Program-made: the position numbers and the translations under genes
Shown: positions 1 to 11,537 of the stretch, piece by piece
Layout: every line of letters begins with the position of its first letter
How positions within the stretch are numbered: position 1 is the stretch's first letter
From: Dinochytrium kinnereticum
Lineage: Eukaryota > Chytridiomycota > Chytridiomycetes > Chytridiales > Chytridiaceae
NCBI GenBank assembly: GCA_027604005.1
Contig: JADGJT010000132.1
Span: forward strand, 21,639-54,563
Length of the DNA stretch: 32,925 nt
Direction of reading: 5' to 3'
Notes under the pieces: generated by a model
What the model saw: the letters and a program-made list of their open reading frames with translations, nothing else
Databases searched by the model: none
Told to the model about the DNA's origin: nothing

Positions 1-1159
1 CGTCTCTGCGGTATAGCCATTGTCACTCTCTCCCCATCCTCCGAAAACTGCTTCTTGGCATACCCGCCAAACACATCGGGTGCTTCTGGCGAGCTGCTCT
101 TGTTTGATACCATCAACCTTCACGCCGTTAACATTATCTCCGCGCACAAGAGCCCCCTGAGCTGCGTAAGCTTCAGCTATGACGGAACAATGGTTGCAAC
201 CTCGAGTGATAAGGTAACCCATTGACTTTCCCCTTCATAATTGAAAAGGCCTCAACCCTAACCCCTTTAACAAGGGTACCGTCATCCGTGTGTTCTCCGT
301 TCCTCAAGGCCAAAAGCTCTTTCAGTTCCGTAGAGGAACATACGCTGCTAGGATCTATTCTATTTCGTTTGATTTGTCGAACTCGCTGCTTGCTGTCTCG
401 AGTGATACCGATACTGTACATATTTATCGACTTATGAATGATAAAGAGAGGGTCGCAAATGGGGCGAGTGGGCAAGGTGCGATGGATCGAAGGTCTTCGA
501 CGAGTAGCACAGGCTCCGCTGGGGAGAAGTCTAGGCTGGCCAGTGTTTACAATACTTTGTATGTTTTTCTTTCTGGTTTCCTTCTTTTTTCCTTTTTGGC
601 ATCCTATTTAGTCCCATATTCCATCTTTCCCCTCCATGCTCCCTTCACACTTTTATTTTCCGTTTTTCTGATATGAATGATTTGATTCAATTCTAAATCC
701 TACTGGAATTACAGACGCTCCCCTCTCGCCTCTGCCACTGCCGCCGTCGGCTCTTACCTTCTTCCTGACATGATTACCGAAATGTGGGAGCCCCAGCGCG
801 ACTTCGCCTTTGCCAAGCTGCCTGCAGCACTGAAAGGAACCCAAAACATCTGTGCTTTAGGTGGATCTTTTGGTGGATCCTACACAGCCGGCTCCTCCTC
901 CTCCTCGTCTACCTCCTCAGCTGCTACACCTCATACTCCCAACGTTGGGTTTGCTCCTAACGGTGGAGTGATCCCACAGATGCCGTCTTCCGGATCGGGG
1001 GTTGCGGATTCGCTGATGGTTGTTACTGCTTCTGGAGTGTTTTATCAGTTTGCAATTGATCATTTGAATGGCGGAGAGTGTGTGTTGCAGAAGGAGTTTT
1101 CGATTTTAGATCAGGAGGAGGTGGAGGTGAATGAGGCTGGGAGGGCTGAGAGGAAGTGA
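1..1159 (+). CDS. ATG18: Atg18 PROPPIN (WD40, PI3P-binding), 5'-truncated by window edge
   Basis: Exons 1–213 (partial), 275–558 and 715–1159; phases close to 313 visible residues plus stop. Atg18 is a seven-bladed beta-propeller that binds PI3P/PI(3,5)P2 and acts with Atg2 in autophagosome growth and in vacuole homeostasis. The diagnostic phosphoinositide-binding FRRG motif is encoded at 326–337, followed by the strongly Atg18-like stretch [12 protein letters not shown] and then [12 protein letters not shown]. Upstream blades read [20 protein letters not shown] Ser-rich loop (about 880–920) interrupts the last blades, as is common in this family. Introns are 61 and 156 nt. The N-terminal blade lies outside the window. 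Hsv2 or Atg21 paralogues are possible, but the block around FRRG fits Atg18 best. Confidence 0.9.
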
Positions 1160-2675
1160 ATGAGGTGGGGGGTTTTTTGTATTGGTTTGCTATGTGAGCA
1201 GGGCTTTTCCTTTTTTTTTTCTAAGAGTTAGAGAATGATGCATTATGTTAATTTTTTTTTTTGTTTGATAGTGCGCTGGCTTATTATGTTTGTCGTATCT
1301 TTCGATAAAAGCTTTGATATTCCCTCGTTTACTTTACACTTCATTTAAATTTTTTTTTGCAAAGCATCATGATGGACACGTACCGCGTCCATGATTTCCC
1401 TCCTCTTCTGGCTCGTCACTCTCTTTCCTTTGTCCAATGCCTTTTGTGCATGCTGATGTTTTCCTGTTTTTTAGTGTGTAAACTGGCTTTTTTTAATTTT
1501 TATACATACATATATATTTTTTTTGTACTTGCTGTTTGGAGGTTTGTTGAACTCTGCATGTCAACAAATATAATTTACTGGTGCAAAAGTCACCCTGCGG
1601 TAGATTTGAGATGCACTTTAGCTTGTGATGGTGCGTGTGCACATTCGTGATGAAGTATAGTATGAGGTGAGGATGACTGGGTAGACTGTGCTATGATATT
1701 TACAATATGTACTCAGTGATCACTATCCTCCATATTTGCAAGTTGTATCTCTTTGGATCATTCCGCCACTGTCTCTTAATCTCTCCAAAAGAACAAAGCA
1801 TCCCTTTGAATATTTACTTCAAGGGTAGGTTCTTGGATGGTCTCAGCTGAATCCTCATGCAAAAGATACCGCCATCCTGGATAATCACTCTGTTATCAAC
1901 ACCATCACTTTAGACAATGTTCTTGGTGGATGGTTTGGCAGAAAGTTTAATAAGCTGAGGGCCTCCCAGAAATGATGGAGGTTCCAGAGATTCGACTGGC
2001 GTGGATTGACCAATGCAGCTTGGCCTGTGAAGGGACTGTGCTCTGGCGAGCAGATAACGACAACTTCAACCACAAGACCCTCGGGGGTTCAACCGCAACA
2101 ACTCAACAAATACCGCAGTGGGATTATCGCCAAGTTTGGTGCCAAGGTGGAAGAGCATTAGCGACCTCGCCCCTTCCACGCAACTTCCTTTCACCGTGCC
2201 AATGGATTACGGCTCCACCTCCATCGTCAACGCGTATCCACAGCTCCACCCCCATCATTGACGCGTGGTGTGGAGACGCGCGATGGCTTGCTTGACGCGT
2301 GAATTTTAACGCCGTCTCTGCCTGGGTCTGTTTTTGCGTTGCGCTGAAAACACGTTCGTTGAATAATATTGCTATATGTACATACATATTAATAAAATTT
2401 AAAAGATAGTATTTAAATAAATGGAGCAGGAAAAGGGGGCGCTTCTTATCATTCCGTCCAGCCTGTGATTGGTGCGGAAGGTCCCGGGGCGGCCGCACAC
2501 CGCAGCAATATGGCCTTTTATGGCCGTTCTGCAACACAAGGCTGAGCTTGTGTCGCCGCTGTGCCGCGGTGGGAACACAGACGGTTTATACCTTGTGGCA
2601 AGGCGTTCGATAAAATCCCTCCCCTTCCCTCCCACCCGAGTCGCTACAACTTGGAATCCATTCACTTTAGACCAG
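1160..2675. other. Intergenic region, ATG18 3' side to GDSL esterase promoter
   Basis: About 1.5 kb with no convincing gene. The first 500 bases are T-rich with several poly-T runs, typical of 3' flank. Positions 1829–2161 hold a reading frame interrupted by a single stop at 1973–1975 that matches nothing I recognise; it may be a decayed coding relic. Positions 2212–2273 contain an imperfect 31-bp tandem duplication carrying ACGCGT boxes (separate entry). Confidence 0.6.
2212..2300. repeat. Imperfect 31-bp tandem repeat with three ACGCGT boxes
   Basis: The segment beginning GCTCCACCTCCATC at 2212 recurs as GCTCCACCCCCATC at 2243, exactly 31 bp later. Each copy carries ACGCGT (2230–2235 and 2261–2266). 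A third ACGCGT lies at 2295–2300 and a near match (ACGCGC) at about 2275. ACGCGT is the MluI cell-cycle box bound by MBF-type factors in yeasts. The cluster lies about 380–450 bp upstream of the GDSL esterase start. Regulatory function is inference. Confidence 0.45.
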
Positions 2676-3729
2676 ATGCTCCTCGGATCACTCCTCGTCC
2701 CCGTCCTGCTGGCCTCTGGCGCCGTCGCTGGTGAGTGCTTTGGAACTTGCACCGTACCTCCCCCCAACAACCTCTTCAACGCCCGTGGCCCTGACTACGT
2801 TTTTTCTTTTTGGAAATGAACAGGATGCGTCAAGAAGATCGTCATGTTTGGCGACTCGTCCAGTGACTCTGGCAGGGCATTCAATTTCACCAAGAACAAC
2901 GGCCCTTCCATCCCATCCAACGCCTTCTTCAGGGGCCGATTCTCGGATGGGCCTACGTGGATTGAGGTCTTGACTGAGAAGAGGAAGGTCGAGCTTGACA
3001 ACATGGCTTGCGGGGGTGCTACCACATCGGACAAGTTACTTCCCAGCTCTCTCGGTGGGAAGTTCAATCAGGTGGGATCTCCTTTCCAACGCTCTTTTGT
3101 ATTTCCGTACATCAACACCCTGCTGACAGAACACATAGCCTTTGAGGAGCGACGGCTCCGTCCAGGTTGTTCCAGGTGTTGACACCCAAGTCCGCGAATA
3201 CCTCGCCAAGTCTGAACCTGCTGACAAGGAGAACATCCTATACGCGATCTGGGCCGGTGCCAACGATAACTTCAACAACGAGCTTTTGGGTCTGAACAAA
3301 AGCGGTTCCTTCTACGCCAAAGCTCAGTACGAATACTGGGCATCCCTTGCTGCCGCTGGGGCCAAGAACATCATGGTCGTCGTTCCTCCCCCCAACTCTG
3401 GTTTTGCCATTTCATACGGATTGGAGCTACACCTTCAGGTCGCAAAGTTCCAGATCAAGAACTTGGACGTCAAGATGGGATTGTTGCAGCTGCCTTTGAC
3501 TTTCCTGAAGGTCACTATCGCTCCGAAGTTGTATGGCTTTAAGTACCCTGTTTCTGAGAGGTGCTGCATTGACTGTTACGCTGGGCTGCAGCCTGCTGGG
3601 AATGCAAAGGTCTGCACTGACCCCGATGCTTACATCCTCTTTGATGGGACGCATCCCAGTGCTGCCACGCATCGTATCATTGCAGATGATGCGGAGGATT
3701 TCATTGATGCTTGGTGGGGATTTGCCTGA
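2676..3729 (+). CDS. Secreted GDSL/SGNH-family esterase
   Basis: Exons 2676–2730, 2824–3071 and 3139–3729; 297 residues. The first coding exon is almost exactly the signal peptide: Met, a leucine/valine-rich core and a small-residue end (ASGAVAG). The SGNH blocks are in order: FGDSSSDSG (nucleophile Ser30), GGATT (block II Gly), GANDN (block III G-x-N-D) and DGTHPS (Asp270/His273 of the catalytic dyad). The spacing GRFSDGPTWIEVL resembles fungal acetylesterases and plant-type GDSL lipases. It probably deacetylates cell-wall polysaccharide or hydrolyses simple esters or lipids outside the cell; the substrate cannot be read from sequence. Cysteines cluster near residues 230–260, consistent with an extracellular fold. 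Confidence 0.88.
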
Positions 3730-4514
3730 GACAGACTCTTCAATCGCCGCGATATTTAAATTCCACATCTGCATGGTCGGCCAACATTGCAAACAGGGCT
3801 GAGAGGGTCATCGATGCCTGCGTGTTTTCTCTTTCTTGAACACATTTCTTTTCACACTTGTCATTTCGATCGCGATAGAGCGCTCCCTTTTTTCTTATAC
3901 GTTTCATATAGAACCAGATGAATACAGTTTGATATATTTCCGTTGACACAAATACCAATACCAATATTCACAAGAATGACTCAAATATCATGAATAATCT
4001 GCAAATATCTTTTGAATATTGCAATAGTAATACAGAATAACATTGAATTGTTCAGAATTTGTTTTAATTCTTGAGATTCAACCGCGTGATGTGGTATCAA
4101 CCAGCGTAGTATTTAAGGTTTATAGTTAATGTGGTGTTGATAAAAACGTTTGTCTGCGCTCTGCAAAGAATTTGACACTTTCTTCGGCAGAGTGACGGCA
4201 CTACTGACGCATGAGCTCTGCCGCCCTTTTCCCGAACGATGATGACGGTTGGGTTTCTGGTGGAGGTAGCTCTGCCCATCAAGCTTTTTCATAGAAAATA
4301 AACCAACTTCAAAAGGAAAGATCAAGTCATTCGCGTTCTTGAAGGTGTTAGAATGACCTTTACACAAAGAGACAGCTATTTATTTATAGTCACGACCATG
4401 TGGACGGCGTTGATATAAAAGCAAACAACGCATCAGAAAAAGCAAAAAAAACTAAGAAAAAGCGGTCGACAGCAATAAAACGAATGAAAAAAAGCACAAA
4501 CAATGCATGCTCTA
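3730..4514. other. Convergent intergenic region (GDSL esterase / FKS 3' ends)
   Basis: 785 bp between the stops of two converging genes. AT-rich (notably 3950–4090) and A-rich near 4430–4500, consistent with 3' UTRs and polyadenylation signals for both strands. Short open frames on the minus strand (4113–4367) show no recognisable motif. No RNA gene seen. Confidence 0.55.
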
Positions 4515-7500
4515 TCACTTCCCCCTCCCTTTACCCCCACCCCCACCCCCTCCAAACCTCCCAATAAAACCCCCAACCATCCTAGCAATCCCCTCAATAG
4601 GCAAAACAAAAGGTGCGACGCCCACCACAACCATCAACAACAAGAAAAACAACAGTCCAAAAAGGTAGGCGCAAACGCGAAATCGCCTCACTCTGCGAGC
4701 CTTCACAGACATCACAACGGATCGAAATGCCACCCTTTTGCGGTTGGAACTTGCGAAAGGACTGGTCCAGAGGAGCATGGAGGTATGGAGAATGTCGATG
4801 AAGGGGATGCAGGACAACGGGAAGAGCTGTGGGAGAAAATGAGTTAGTCTTGTCAGAGGAGGCTTGGATGAGTTGCAGTTCATCAAGTAGGAAAGTAGGA
4901 AGAAAAGAAAAACAAGAGGTTGACAAAAAACAAAAAAAAAACAAAAAAAGCGACAGGGTGAATGTCTATCAAATTTCAAATGACAGAAGAATGAAAGTAC
5001 CCACCATAGCATTTAAAACCACAACGACACAAAAATCGCCCCCAAAAGCCACCATCTCCGTGATCTTGCAAAAATACTCTCTCACTGGCTGCGTTAACAC
5101 CCTCCACCCTAATCCAGCGTTCAACCACCTTCCATTCCACCACGCCATTCCCGCCTTTGTATTCAACGGCTCTCTCGTAAGGAAAAGAGTTATGAGAATC
5201 AGGAGAAGATTTTGAACGGCGCAGAAGGAGATGAGGGAGAGGAGCGTTCGGAGGATTGGGGAGGGAGAGGTACGGTTAAGGAGGGTAAGGGAGACGTATG
5301 CGATCGCTGTCGAAAGGAGAGCCCAAATACGGGACACGGAGGACATGAAGCTGGCGATAAAGCTGAAAAGATTTGGTTAAAAACGTCGCTTCCGAAAGAC
5401 GCGATCAAGCAAACAATATATACTTAAGACTGACTTACTTAGAGTCTAAACAGCATCCTAGCGTATTCCCAAACAAAACCGAAACGAAAAAACCGGCAAG
5501 CAGCATCCCACCATTTAGAGCAATCGGTAAAACCGCTGCAACACCAACCCCAATCACAGCTCCTACCGATCCCATCACAACCCCGTAATTTGTCAACGCA
5601 AAAACTGCAAAGACAAGAGGACCTCCCAGCTCCTGCATCAAGAGGACACTTATCTACAAACCAGAGCAAAGAAAAAAAAATTATATCAATAACCAGCTGT
5701 TTGGAAGAAGATTGAAAAAAAACCGATAAACTTACCTTTGGCCTCGGAAACGCCGTCGCATCGCCTGCATAATCTTTTCGACGTCTTGAACCTCGTAGAA
5801 GGGCTCGTCGTTGTTTGTGGAAGGAGATCCAGGAGTCGGAGGCGTTTTCTGACCAAAGCCAGATAAGGGTTTCGCGGAAATCGAGGATAAACGCGGGGAA
5901 GACGAATTGGTGGGGATTGAAGAAGAATGGGGCGAGAGAGAGAGGGAGGACCTGTGAAAATCTTCCTGGTTAAATACTGATAGCGAAAACATGAATATGA
6001 GAGGCACTCAAATATAGTGACAAAAGCAGCAGAGACAAGTCTTCAAAGGTAATATTTAAGGCTAAAGTGTTGAGGTATTCCTTTTTGAATCAAAAACGAA
6101 AAACATCAAAAGCGAGCAAATCGACCATGAAGAAGAACGCTACCATTATCCAGAAAAAAGCCAAATGAGGCATGTCGATCGCACAAGTCACAAACAGCAA
6201 CACGAGAAACAGTTTCATCCCTGATCGCCGAACAAAAAGATTAATATTCTATCAGCTAAGAACAACCCACCCAAATAGATACTGGAATCAGCAAACGAGG
6301 AGTAAAGAGTGCTAAACTTTACTCTCGTAGTAGCAAAACCGCGGCCCGTAGAAATATAACCAGCTCCGCCATACTTTAAGTTGTTGAGAAAGGTATGCGA
6401 GTCTATAAATTTGTCAGCAAGAAAACGAAAATGCAGGAGCTCACAGATTTGGGTGGTAAATACATCAAATAAAGGGCTCAGCGAAATCAATTGCTTTAAA
6501 GTCCGCATGATGGCTGGAGAAAAACCTTGCTCCGTCAACACCTGCAAAAACAGTGGAAGGAAGTTGATCTAAAAGGAAGGGATTAGTCTTTTCTCGCCTC
6601 TAGCTCACATGTAAAGCATCTACCTCAAAGACGACAACAATTGCAAAGACGGCTTGCTTGATCCAATGAGCGACGCCCTCAAAGTCAAAGCAATCTCGCA
6701 CCGTCGGTTGAAGTTCGGATGTTGTTTCGGGGCAGGTGGAGAGCGTCATATGGAGGACAGAAAGTGAGAGGAGGAAGGTAATGAAGAGTTGCATAGCGAC
6801 CATTATAAAGACGTTGTTGATGTGAAACCCCTAAAACCCGAAATGTAAGAGGTTTATACATCACTCGATTCAAATCTTACCGGATGGCCATAGTAAAATG
6901 ACAACAATCTATCCAAAGGCAAACTCGTCCCTAAATAATAATGGTCCCGTGACAAGATTTGCTCTCCCATCCCTGACCCAATCTTGGCGTTAAACTTTGA
7001 GATTGAAAGGACTCCTATGGGAAAAGTCAGATACACGCTCGCTTCCAATCCTTCTAACCTAAATCTCGACCCTTGCCGCACTGAAGATACTCCGTATGCT
7101 TGATCCTTCCACCTCGAAACACGGCGTTCATCCCTTGTCACCTGTTGAGATTTGAAGGAATTGTATCTATAGGTTACCTGCGAAGATATCTTCATTGACG
7201 CAGAGGCCTTTTTGGGCCTTACTCACTCCTTGAAATGACGTTAGTAGTTATCCAAAAGTGGACTTTAAACCTCCACGGGTATTCATGAATACGGCGTTCA
7301 AAAAGTCAGGATGTCCATAACTAGACAATACTTTAGTATCTCCTCAAAATAGGGACGAAAAATACTCACTGTAACCGCCCTCCCAGCTTAGCGGTGACCC
7401 TCTGAACGATGGTTCCAAACGAATACTCCTGATGTTTAGAAAAGCGAGTCAGCAATTTTCCAAGATGAAAGCAACCAACCTTCCCAGCTGCAACGTCGCC

Positions 7501-10500
7501 CAAAACCCCCACCCCCTCGGAAAAAATATGTTCTCTCGCCCCGACGATAGCAACAGGAGCACCTTCCTCGGGCTCATCGAACTCTGCTAAAAAGCTTCGT
7601 ATCTTGACCGTCTCTGAAGAAGCATAAATTTTAATGATTGGAAAAAGTGAGAATCAGTTGAAGGGGCCAAAAAAAAACACCTTCAAAGTAGTTATCCTAT
7701 TAATGGGGAGATATTGGTTAGGAAAGTTTCGAAATTCGAACTACTATGGCTTACCTGATTTGCATCAATAAGCTGGATGAACTCCCCGCGCGTCCAAATC
7801 AGGTTTAAGTTCTGGTTATCGGCTTTTCCGTCACCAAGAAAAGGATTACCCGGCAGCTTTGCATTCAAGTGTTAGGGAAACTTGCATTCGCTAATCCTAA
7901 AAACTTCAAACCTTAATGCGGAAAATAGGTCGACGGCGTCCATCATCATCTTTTGAGCATACTCCATCAATAAGCACGGAAAAGTACTCAGTCTCTTGCC
8001 CCTCGACCTCAATGGTCTCAAGGTATCCTATGCGAAGAGTTGGGAAGATCTTTAAAAGGATCTCAGTGTCCTCGATCTGCTTCGCATCCAGCTTCGTGTA
8101 GTTCTGCATAGCCAGAACAAAGGTAAACTTTCTGTCAACCAAGCTAGCGTCGTGTTCAGCATCGGATACTTGGCTTCCTTTTGCGGTTTCGATCTTTTGG
8201 AGGAGGCTGATTGCCTTTCCGTAATTCATAAAGCTTGTAGAGAAGCGGTTCAAAAGTAAGGATTAGATAATTATATGAAAGGGCTTACCCTGCCACTGTT
8301 CGGAAAAGCGTCTGAGATCGAAGTGACGCCCAAATACGTGTTCTAAGAATCGCCGCCTCTGAATGCTCTCGGAATCCGACCTCAGAAAGAGGAATGTCCT
8401 TTGTCGTTTTAACTTGCATTTTGTCATCCACATCACGGAGAGTTGAAAAGTCGCCGGCACCAAGCTTCGTATCAAACAGAAAGTTGTCCCACCTGTGTGG
8501 GTTGGTAAATGATGCTTGGTGAAAACTTACTCATCTGGGTACAGGCTCTTCAGATACTCGAGCAAGGTTAAAGTTGAAGACGTGTCGTGTTCCTTAATGA
8601 TATCGCGAAGGCTCAGCAATATTTTCTCGCTAAAATGCGGGGTCAAGACCGAGAATGACGGCATCTTGGCGACTGGTGTCGGGCTTGGGAACGTCATTGA
8701 CCTTTAATTTAGAATACTTATTAGCTGAAAGTTGATAAGATATCAGCTCACAAGGACTTTGCGAAAAAATAGACCCGACGCTCTGCCTCGCTCCCTGGCA
8801 GAACGTATTGATTCTTCGTAGTGACATCTTCCTGGTCCAGAAAAAACCTTGGCTGTTTAATTCGGACTCGAGGTGGTGCGGTTGCAGTAGCGACTTCAGT
8901 CTTCCTCCAGTATGCGAGCTTCTTCAATTGCTTGAGGGAAAGAAGGTGGTCGAGGGACATGCAAAGAACGATAGCGTTCCAGAGCTGAGCGCAAAGAGTC
9001 TTCTCCAAGTTATCCGTCTCAAGCGCCTGTGTATTAAGAATCTTTGAGAGCATCCTGGTTTGATATTAGCAAATGTGACTATTATGCTATTCTACCTTTC
9101 GGGTAACCGGGCAAACACATTTCGCCAAGGTGTAAGAGCTGAAAGGCCTGATAAAAGGGCTCTCACCACACCAAGAGCAGTTGACCAAACTTTGGAAAGC
9201 ATTAGAAGAATCAACGAAGCAATAAAACAAATTAATAACTCACCGATCCACCACATGTAAGTATCTAAGAAGTAAAGAACGACAACAAGCATAATCAGAT
9301 TCAGAACAGACAAGTACTTGAGAGCAAGACAGATCATAGCGTTCGTTTTGCACTCATTCTTTTTGAAAACGTTCAAAAGAATCTCAATCGGTTTGCCCAG
9401 CGGCATAATCAGAAAAACTAATGACTCGATAATCTTGCTAGCAAATACTAAAGCCCATAATCCAATGCTAGTGAAGTGCTCAAGCCTCTTCAGCCTTGCA
9501 AAATTAGAGGTGAAAGCGGCCCCATGAGATCTTTGAAACGCCTTCCGACTTTTGAAGGGGAATCTCGATGTCGGAATGAACAACAAAACGCCAAGAGTTA
9601 GAGCACTCATCACCATCCCAAGAGCTATCGCGAGATACGATAATGTGCCCCGGCCAGGAAAGTAAAAGACAAACGCACCAGGAACGCAGTTCAAAAAGAA
9701 CAAGAGAACCAGGTAGACGATACGACGGCTGAGCAGTCGAGATCTCCGAACCTCGCGAGACAGGAAAGAACACTCAAAGAGAGAAGCAATAAGACCTAGT
9801 AGTGACGCTACGGCGCCACTTAAAGAAACGGCCGCCCAGCGATATAAGGTCTCTAACTCGGCCGCCTTGGACTCCGACTCACTTCTAAATCGATTTTGAC
9901 GAGGCTGCAGTCTGTTGCTGGAAAACCTGGAAGATGATCTTCGATGCGATCGGAATGCAATAGGCTCGACTACAAAGACCATAAAGGCCCAGAAGAACGT
10001 AAGATGTAGGATCCAAATTCGACTGGATTTTTAAGATTAGGAGGAGAATTTACCACGTTTAATGCAAACCTGAAGTTGCAGAAAGCGTGAAATATAGTTC
10101 GCCGCTCGAAAAAGGCCTTTTTGAAGGCTTTCCGCCAGTCGACGTCTTTAAGGGCGATATATCGACCTTCAGGACTAACTGACCATAGCGTCAAGTTTGA
10201 CGTCTTCAACTTCAGCTTGGAAATTGAGTCCATACTCCAAAAGAACTCATTCATATCCTTAATCAATCAGATTGAAATGGAAACTAAGCACACACGTACA
10301 TCATATCCGACCGTATGAGAATGGTCCTTCTCTCTTAAAACCAGCTTGGAACCAACCGTATGCCATACTTCATCCCTCAAAAACTTCAGGTACCATTAGA
10401 GCATTAACGTGCATGTGTTTTATACCTGATAAAGCGGCTTTGTAATATCCTCAAGAAAACTTACGGAAGTCTGCTGCCCTGGACTGGGTCCGTCGGCGTG

Positions 10501-11347
10501 GTAATCGCAAGCGACGTAATATAAAAAGCAGACACATTCGGGCATCAACCGCAGATTCGAGCATTCTGTCCAAATTAACAAGTACAGAGAGATGTCCGTC
10601 ACCAAGGTCTGCCAGAATGAGTTAGAAACAATAGTTGCGACAAGGCACCATACCTCCATCGACTTGTTCTCGTTATTTTTTTTCCAGCTCATTGCCTTTG
10701 ACACGTCGTTATCCACCTCCTCTTCATCTTTAACAGAAGGAGCAAAACTGAGGTCCTTGAGAGAGGTGTTCTCAATGTTCAGAATGACAGAAAAATACCA
10801 TGTCTTGAAGTTGGCATTATCACCACAAATTATGTCTCTAAATCCGGATTAGCCTTTGAGATTGGTAAAAAACTTACGCATGCAAAGAACGCAATCCAGT
10901 CAAGATGGTATCTTTGCAAGCCCGCGAATCCAGCAGAGATAGAAAGTAGTCTCGAGCATTGTCCCGCGACCCCTGCTGAAAGCCATAACGAGTGGCCAGC
11001 AGATCCAAAATCTCATCAAGCGTTTTGGCCTCATAATTAGATAGCTGCAGCAACGTATTCAGGGCCGTCAATATGCTCTCGTAGATGTTTGTGGAGACTG
11101 AGGCCGTGGATCCAAGTTCAGAAGTCGAGGCCGCTTGAGACAGCCATGCCTCGGATGCCTCGTCGCCAACCGACGACCCGGAACTGCTGAACCGAGTCCC
11201 AGAAATAAAGTCCAGAAGCGTATCAGAGCTAGTGCCGGCGGCGCCGTACTTTGACGAGCAAGTCCAACCCTTTGGGACAGGAAAGGTGAACTTGTCAGAA
11301 TGTGCGATGGCCTCAGCGGCAAGGACAAAGTGACTCGTCGACTCCAT
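4515..11347 (-). CDS. FKS1: 1,3-beta-glucan synthase catalytic subunit (FKS family, GT48)
   Basis: Polytopic plasma-membrane enzyme making cell-wall beta-1,3-glucan from UDP-glucose. 27 exons: 11347–10878, 10837–10654, 10608–10426, 10383–10300, 10257–10070, 10022–9244, 9189–9096, 9054–8752, 8701–8531, 8492–8289, 8233–7912, 7856–7755, 7696–7681, 7613–7480, 7428–7370, 7320–7271, 7228–7178, 7133–7059, 7014–6881, 6830–6624, 6568–6445, 6402–6271, 6220–6144, 5951–5736, 5653–5439, 5362–5005, 4826–4515; 1,747 aa. Landmarks in order: [18 protein letters not shown] (FKS1 domain 1), [158 protein letters not shown]. Start: first ATG after the ATG9 stop. Slightly short for the family (about 1,800–1,900). 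Introns 38–192 nt. The C-terminus is a glycine run. Both echinocandin hot-spot segments are altered. Confidence 0.95.
4519..4555 (-). other. G-run repeat encoding Gly-rich FKS tail (G-quadruplex candidate)
   Basis: On the minus strand the last codons of FKS are a run of GGGGGT/GGGAGG units giving seven glycines followed by KGRGK. At least four G-tracts of three or more with short loops fit a G-quadruplex pattern in DNA or mRNA. It may simply be a slippage-prone repeat. Confidence 0.5.
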
Positions 11348-11537
11348 CGTGACGCTCTCCTCAGCGGACAAGAGATGGGCGACCCATCACGATATACTTT
11401 TGAACATTGGTATATTGCATTAGACTCTGGAAAAAATCTGGGAAGTTTAGGCTTTCTGGAGCTTATCGAGTATGCCATGCATTATTACTGATTATGTGAA
11501 GAGGGGGTGAAGTAATGGTCAGGAAGGCCAGGGAACG

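Noticed and set aside
1357..1650. Plus-strand open frame of 97 codons with hydrophobic stretches
   Set aside because: It arises from a T-rich 3' flank (poly-T gives Phe/Leu); no motif, no matching splice context.
2124..2779. Two overlapping minus-strand open frames upstream of the GDSL esterase
   Set aside because: They overlap the esterase promoter and signal-peptide exon antisense, are basic and low-information, and match no family.
10023..10053. A 31-nt intron (GTAAAT...CCAG) in FKS
   Set aside because: Too short and breaks phase; the 47-nt intron starting GTTTGC at 10069 restores [15 protein letters not shown], which matches the family.
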